From Psychrobacter piechaudii (GTDB taxonomy: Bacteria; Pseudomonadota; Gammaproteobacteria; Pseudomonadales; Moraxellaceae), in the NCBI RefSeq assembly GCF_900162825.1, contig NZ_FUGE01000208.1, forward strand, positions 1-52,325: a stretch of 52,325 nt of DNA. Reading direction: 5' to 3'. The notes under the pieces are model-generated. The model was not told the DNA's origin and did no database searches. It saw nothing but the letters and a program-made list of their open reading frames with translations. How positions within the stretch are numbered: the stretch's first letter is position 1; every line of letters starts with the position of its first letter. The position numbers and the translations under genes are program-made. This document shows, in pieces, positions 49,986 to 52,325 of this stretch.

Positions 49986-52049
49986 TTAGAACTGGTAGGT
50001 TAGAGAGGCTTTGATATTACGACCTGGTTCAAAGTCAGTCGTTGCCTCGCTTTCACTTAGACGTGAAGAATGATTGGCATAGGTTTCATCAAAAATATTA
50101 TACACACCAAGCGTGGCTTTTATATCTTGAAACTGACGAGGCGCATAACTCATATAAACATCATGGACATCATAGCTTGGCTTACTAATGCCGTTTTTAT
50201 CCGTGATTGAATCCACATAGGTACTACGCCAACCTAGACCCAGCTCGCTAGTAGGATCATAATTTAAGTTGACCATGTAACGATCACCTGAATCGGCACT
50301 GCCTCCACTAACCGAAGGAATGCTATTGCCTGTCTTATCACCCTCACTACGAGCGCGTGAGTAGCTTAAACCCATACCAAAGTTATTGGTGGTATAGTTA
50401 GCTGCTAACTCTACCCCTTTGATTTCATAGTCTTCATCGCTGTTTATCATACCCTGGCAATCTTGCAAGTTACCTGCCGAACCGCGTGCTCCAGTAGTAC
50501 AGTTTAGACCATAGCGACCAGCGCTATTCCCTGTTCTAATAAACTGCTGATAGTTTTCAATATTCGACTTAAAGTATTTGGCACTTAACTGCAAAGCATC
50601 GTTGGCTGTGGTCAAATCACGTAGCGTGGTAGAAATACCTATTTCAGAGTTATAACCTTCCTCTGGCTTTAAATCTTTATTGACATACATACCTTCACCA
50701 TTGCTATTAAAAATAGCCTGTCCCAAATCAGGCCCATTAAATAGCTCGGTATAACTGGCAAAAATCTGCGTACGCGGTGCAATCTCATAGCTCGCTGCTA
50801 GGGCACCCACTACATTATTATAAATTTTGCCATCTGATACAAATCTGGGTGACTCATAACGATCATAACGAACACCAGGTGTTAAGGTAAGTTTATCCAA
50901 GCGCCACTGGTCTTCTAAATATACTGAAGTATTTTTGGCCTCATCACTGCTTGCCTTAGCAAAGTCTCGGCTCATTGCTGATTCTTTTTTGTAATGCTCC
51001 ACACCAGCGATTAGCTTGTGATTACCAACACTGCTCTCAATCATACTGATATTTTCAATTTTAGCCCCAGTCGTTTTTACTTCAGCATCAAACTCATAAC
51101 CAGCTTCGCCATCTGAATCACGTAAAATTTGGGTCTTAGTTTGGTAAGCATTGGCAGAAACATCAATGAGGGGGTTGGCAGGATCAAAACCATAATCTAC
51201 ATTATAAGTGTCGCGCTTAACTTGCTGCGGGATAGGGTCTTCAGGTCTTGAAGGAAAATCTGGACGAAATGGGAAAACCCCTTTCTTTTCAGTACGACTA
51301 AAGCTAGCCCCAATACGATGATCGTCAGCAATAGTAGCGCCCGCTTTTAATAAAATATTCTCTCCCTTACTGTCCTCAAATAGCTCGCGGCCCTCGCCAT
51401 CTTCACCAGATTCCACATTGCGCTTACCATAATAAGCCAGTAAATCTACATTTTCAGCTGGAGCAGCAAAGACAGTCGCTGAAGTTAATACTTCATCGTT
51501 ATTGCTGGCATAACCTGCATGCAGTTTGGCACCGATTTTTTGACCTGGCTTTAGTAAATCAGCGGCATCTACTGTTTTAAAGGCTACTGCGCCGCCTAAG
51601 GCATCATTACCCAAGGTTACTGAGTTATTACCCACAGCTACCTCGGTTTGCTTTAACAGGTCTGGATCAATGGTCACATCACCCATGTGGTAAAACAAAG
51701 CCCCCTCTTGGCGAGCCCCATCAATAGATACTTTTAGATTGGTATCATCCAAGCCACGTACGCGAATACGCTGGTTGACAGACGAGGTACCGCCGATACT
51801 CACCCCAGGCACAACTTCTAAAAAGTCACTTAAATGAGAGGCCTGCTGAGCGGGGGTGTAATCTTCATTATACACTTCGTCTTGTTGTACGCTTTCACGT
51901 ACTGAGCTATCGGAGGTGACAGTTATTTTTTGCATGGTCATGGTGGGCATATCTGCCTCAGCACTCGCCGCTTGTACAACAAGGATAGAGGTAATAGCAA
52001 GAAATAGAGGGGATAAATTATTAAGACTGGTTTTACGCATAATATTCAC
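49986..52049 (-). CDS. TonB-dependent outer-membrane receptor, haem-receptor type
   Basis: A 687-residue receptor. Signal peptide to about residue 31 (LVVQAASAEA cleavage region); TonB box-like MQKITVTSDSS at about 39-49; plug domain (SHLSDFLEVVPGVSIGGTSS; RIRVRGLDDTNLKVSIDGAR; LGNDALGGAVAFKT), then a 22-strand barrel ending DFEPGRNIKASLTYQF with the C-terminal phenylalanine. The D-G-A-R-Q-E-G plug motif and DEVYNEDY start resemble the HemR/haem-haemoglobin group, but ligand is not proven; I see no FRAP/NPNL motif. Preceded by a strong Fur box. Works with TonB/ExbB/ExbD encoded at 43.7-45.8 kb. Confidence 0.88.
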   Translation of the reverse strand: MNIMRKTSLNNLSPLFLAITSILVVQAASAEADMPTMTMQKITVTSDSSVRESVQQDEVYNEDYTPAQQASHLSDFLEVVPGVSIGGTSSVNQRIRVRGLDDTNLKVSIDGARQEGALFYHMGDVTIDPDLLKQTEVAVGNNSVTLGNDALGGAVAFKTVDAADLLKPGQKIGAKLHAGYASNNDEVLTSATVFAAPAENVDLLAYYGKRNVESGEDGEGRELFEDSKGENILLKAGATIADDHRIGASFSRTEKKGVFPFRPDFPSRPEDPIPQQVKRDTYNVDYGFDPANPLIDVSANAYQTKTQILRDSDGEAGYEFDAEVKTTGAKIENISMIESSVGNHKLIAGVEHYKKESAMSRDFAKASSDEAKNTSVYLEDQWRLDKLTLTPGVRYDRYESPRFVSDGKIYNNVVGALAASYEIAPRTQIFASYTELFNGPDLGQAIFNSNGEGMYVNKDLKPEEGYNSEIGISTTLRDLTTANDALQLSAKYFKSNIENYQQFIRTGNSAGRYGLNCTTGARGSAGNLQDCQGMINSDEDYEIKGVELAANYTTNNFGMGLSYSRARSEGDKTGNSIPSVSGGSADSGDRYMVNLNYDPTSELGLGWRSTYVDSITDKNGISKPSYDVHDVYMSYAPRQFQDIKATLGVYNIFDETYANHSSRLSESEATTDFEPGRNIKASLTYQF

Positions 52050-52101
52050 TCTGCTGATTTAGCAATAGGTAAGTTTCAGGTGATCAAATTCTTATCAAAC
52101 A

Positions 52102-52138
52102 AATGCAAATGATAATAAGAATAGTTATCATTTGCATT
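52102..52138. promoter_or_regulatory. Extended Fur-box palindrome before the receptor gene
   Basis: AATGCAAATGATAA (52102-52115) and TTATCATTTGCATT (52125-52138) are perfect 14-bp inverted repeats around TAAGAATAG. The inner part matches Fur boxes (TGATAATaagaataGTTATCA). It lies about 55 bp upstream of the receptor ATG. The rest of the sequence to the window end shows nothing I can assign. Confidence 0.85.
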
Positions 52139-52325
52139 GATGGGGAATATTACTGGATAATTACAGAAATTACAATACCCACTTAATCAGCATATATTTT
52201 TACCTTTTATTCACCCTAAAAAAGTAATCAAGCAACATATGGATTTATTTTTTTTCTTCGCTAAGGCCTTAAATTAACGGGTTTAGCATAAAAAATACTG
52301 ATAAAGGGAAAACATGTATTAACAT

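Overview
The window looks like a chromosome segment of a Moraxellaceae gammaproteobacterium, most likely Psychrobacter. It is AT-rich (my estimate is low 40s percent GC), carries FtsY, a BCCT betaine transporter, a TonB/ExbB/ExbD set and an OruR-like AraC regulator, and its proteins read like that genus. This placement is inference, because no 16S gene or genome comparison is available here.

Layout. 1-1.55 kb: the tnpA/tnpB/tnpC end of an IS66-family element running off the left edge. 1.6-7.9 kb: a minus-strand operon for a PaoABC-type molybdenum aldehyde oxidoreductase with its XdhC-like chaperone and MocA-like cofactor cytidylyltransferase. 8.3-12.2 kb: an SDR and an acyl-CoA dehydrogenase, divergent from a GlxA-type regulator. 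12.3-14.1 kb: an alkyltransferase for O6-methylguanine, and ftsY. 14.5-16.7 kb: a TetR repressor plus a DHA2 efflux pump, like Bacillus lmrAB. 16.7-24.4 kb: two nearly identical tRNA-Val(TAC)/tRNA-Asp(GTC) operons bracket about 7 kb with an SdsA-like alkyl sulfatase and its AraC regulator, several decayed genes and a BASS-family transporter.

24.8-39.0 kb is the most unusual part and looks like a defence/accessory island. It holds three genes with unrelated N-termini but the same 119-residue C-terminal domain (one also has leucine-rich repeats), a large TM0106-type RecB nuclease/helicase with a MoaE-like neighbour, and three DUF262/DUF1524 (GmrSD-like) genes. The first two DUF262 genes lie between a frameshifted 3' end of hsdS and a frameshifted 5' end of hsdR, so they were apparently cargo inside a type I restriction-modification operon that has since been lost. 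A collapsed second copy of the island lies after the first tRNA pair (17.63-17.87 kb): the start of an LRR gene runs directly into the last codons of the DUF262/HNH gene. The tRNA-plus-island block was therefore probably duplicated and one copy deleted internally.

39.2-52.3 kb: ordinary accessory and housekeeping genes. These are EamA, BCCT and SotB-like transporters, a Fur-controlled tonB-exbB-exbD operon whose TonB has fifteen 5-residue repeats, a yceI gene frameshifted by an exact 14-bp tandem duplication, DUF924 and DUF305 genes, a YkvI-family transporter, and a TonB-dependent haem-type receptor with an extended Fur-box palindrome. The TonB system and the receptor should work together in iron uptake. 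All calls were made by eye; no database search was run.
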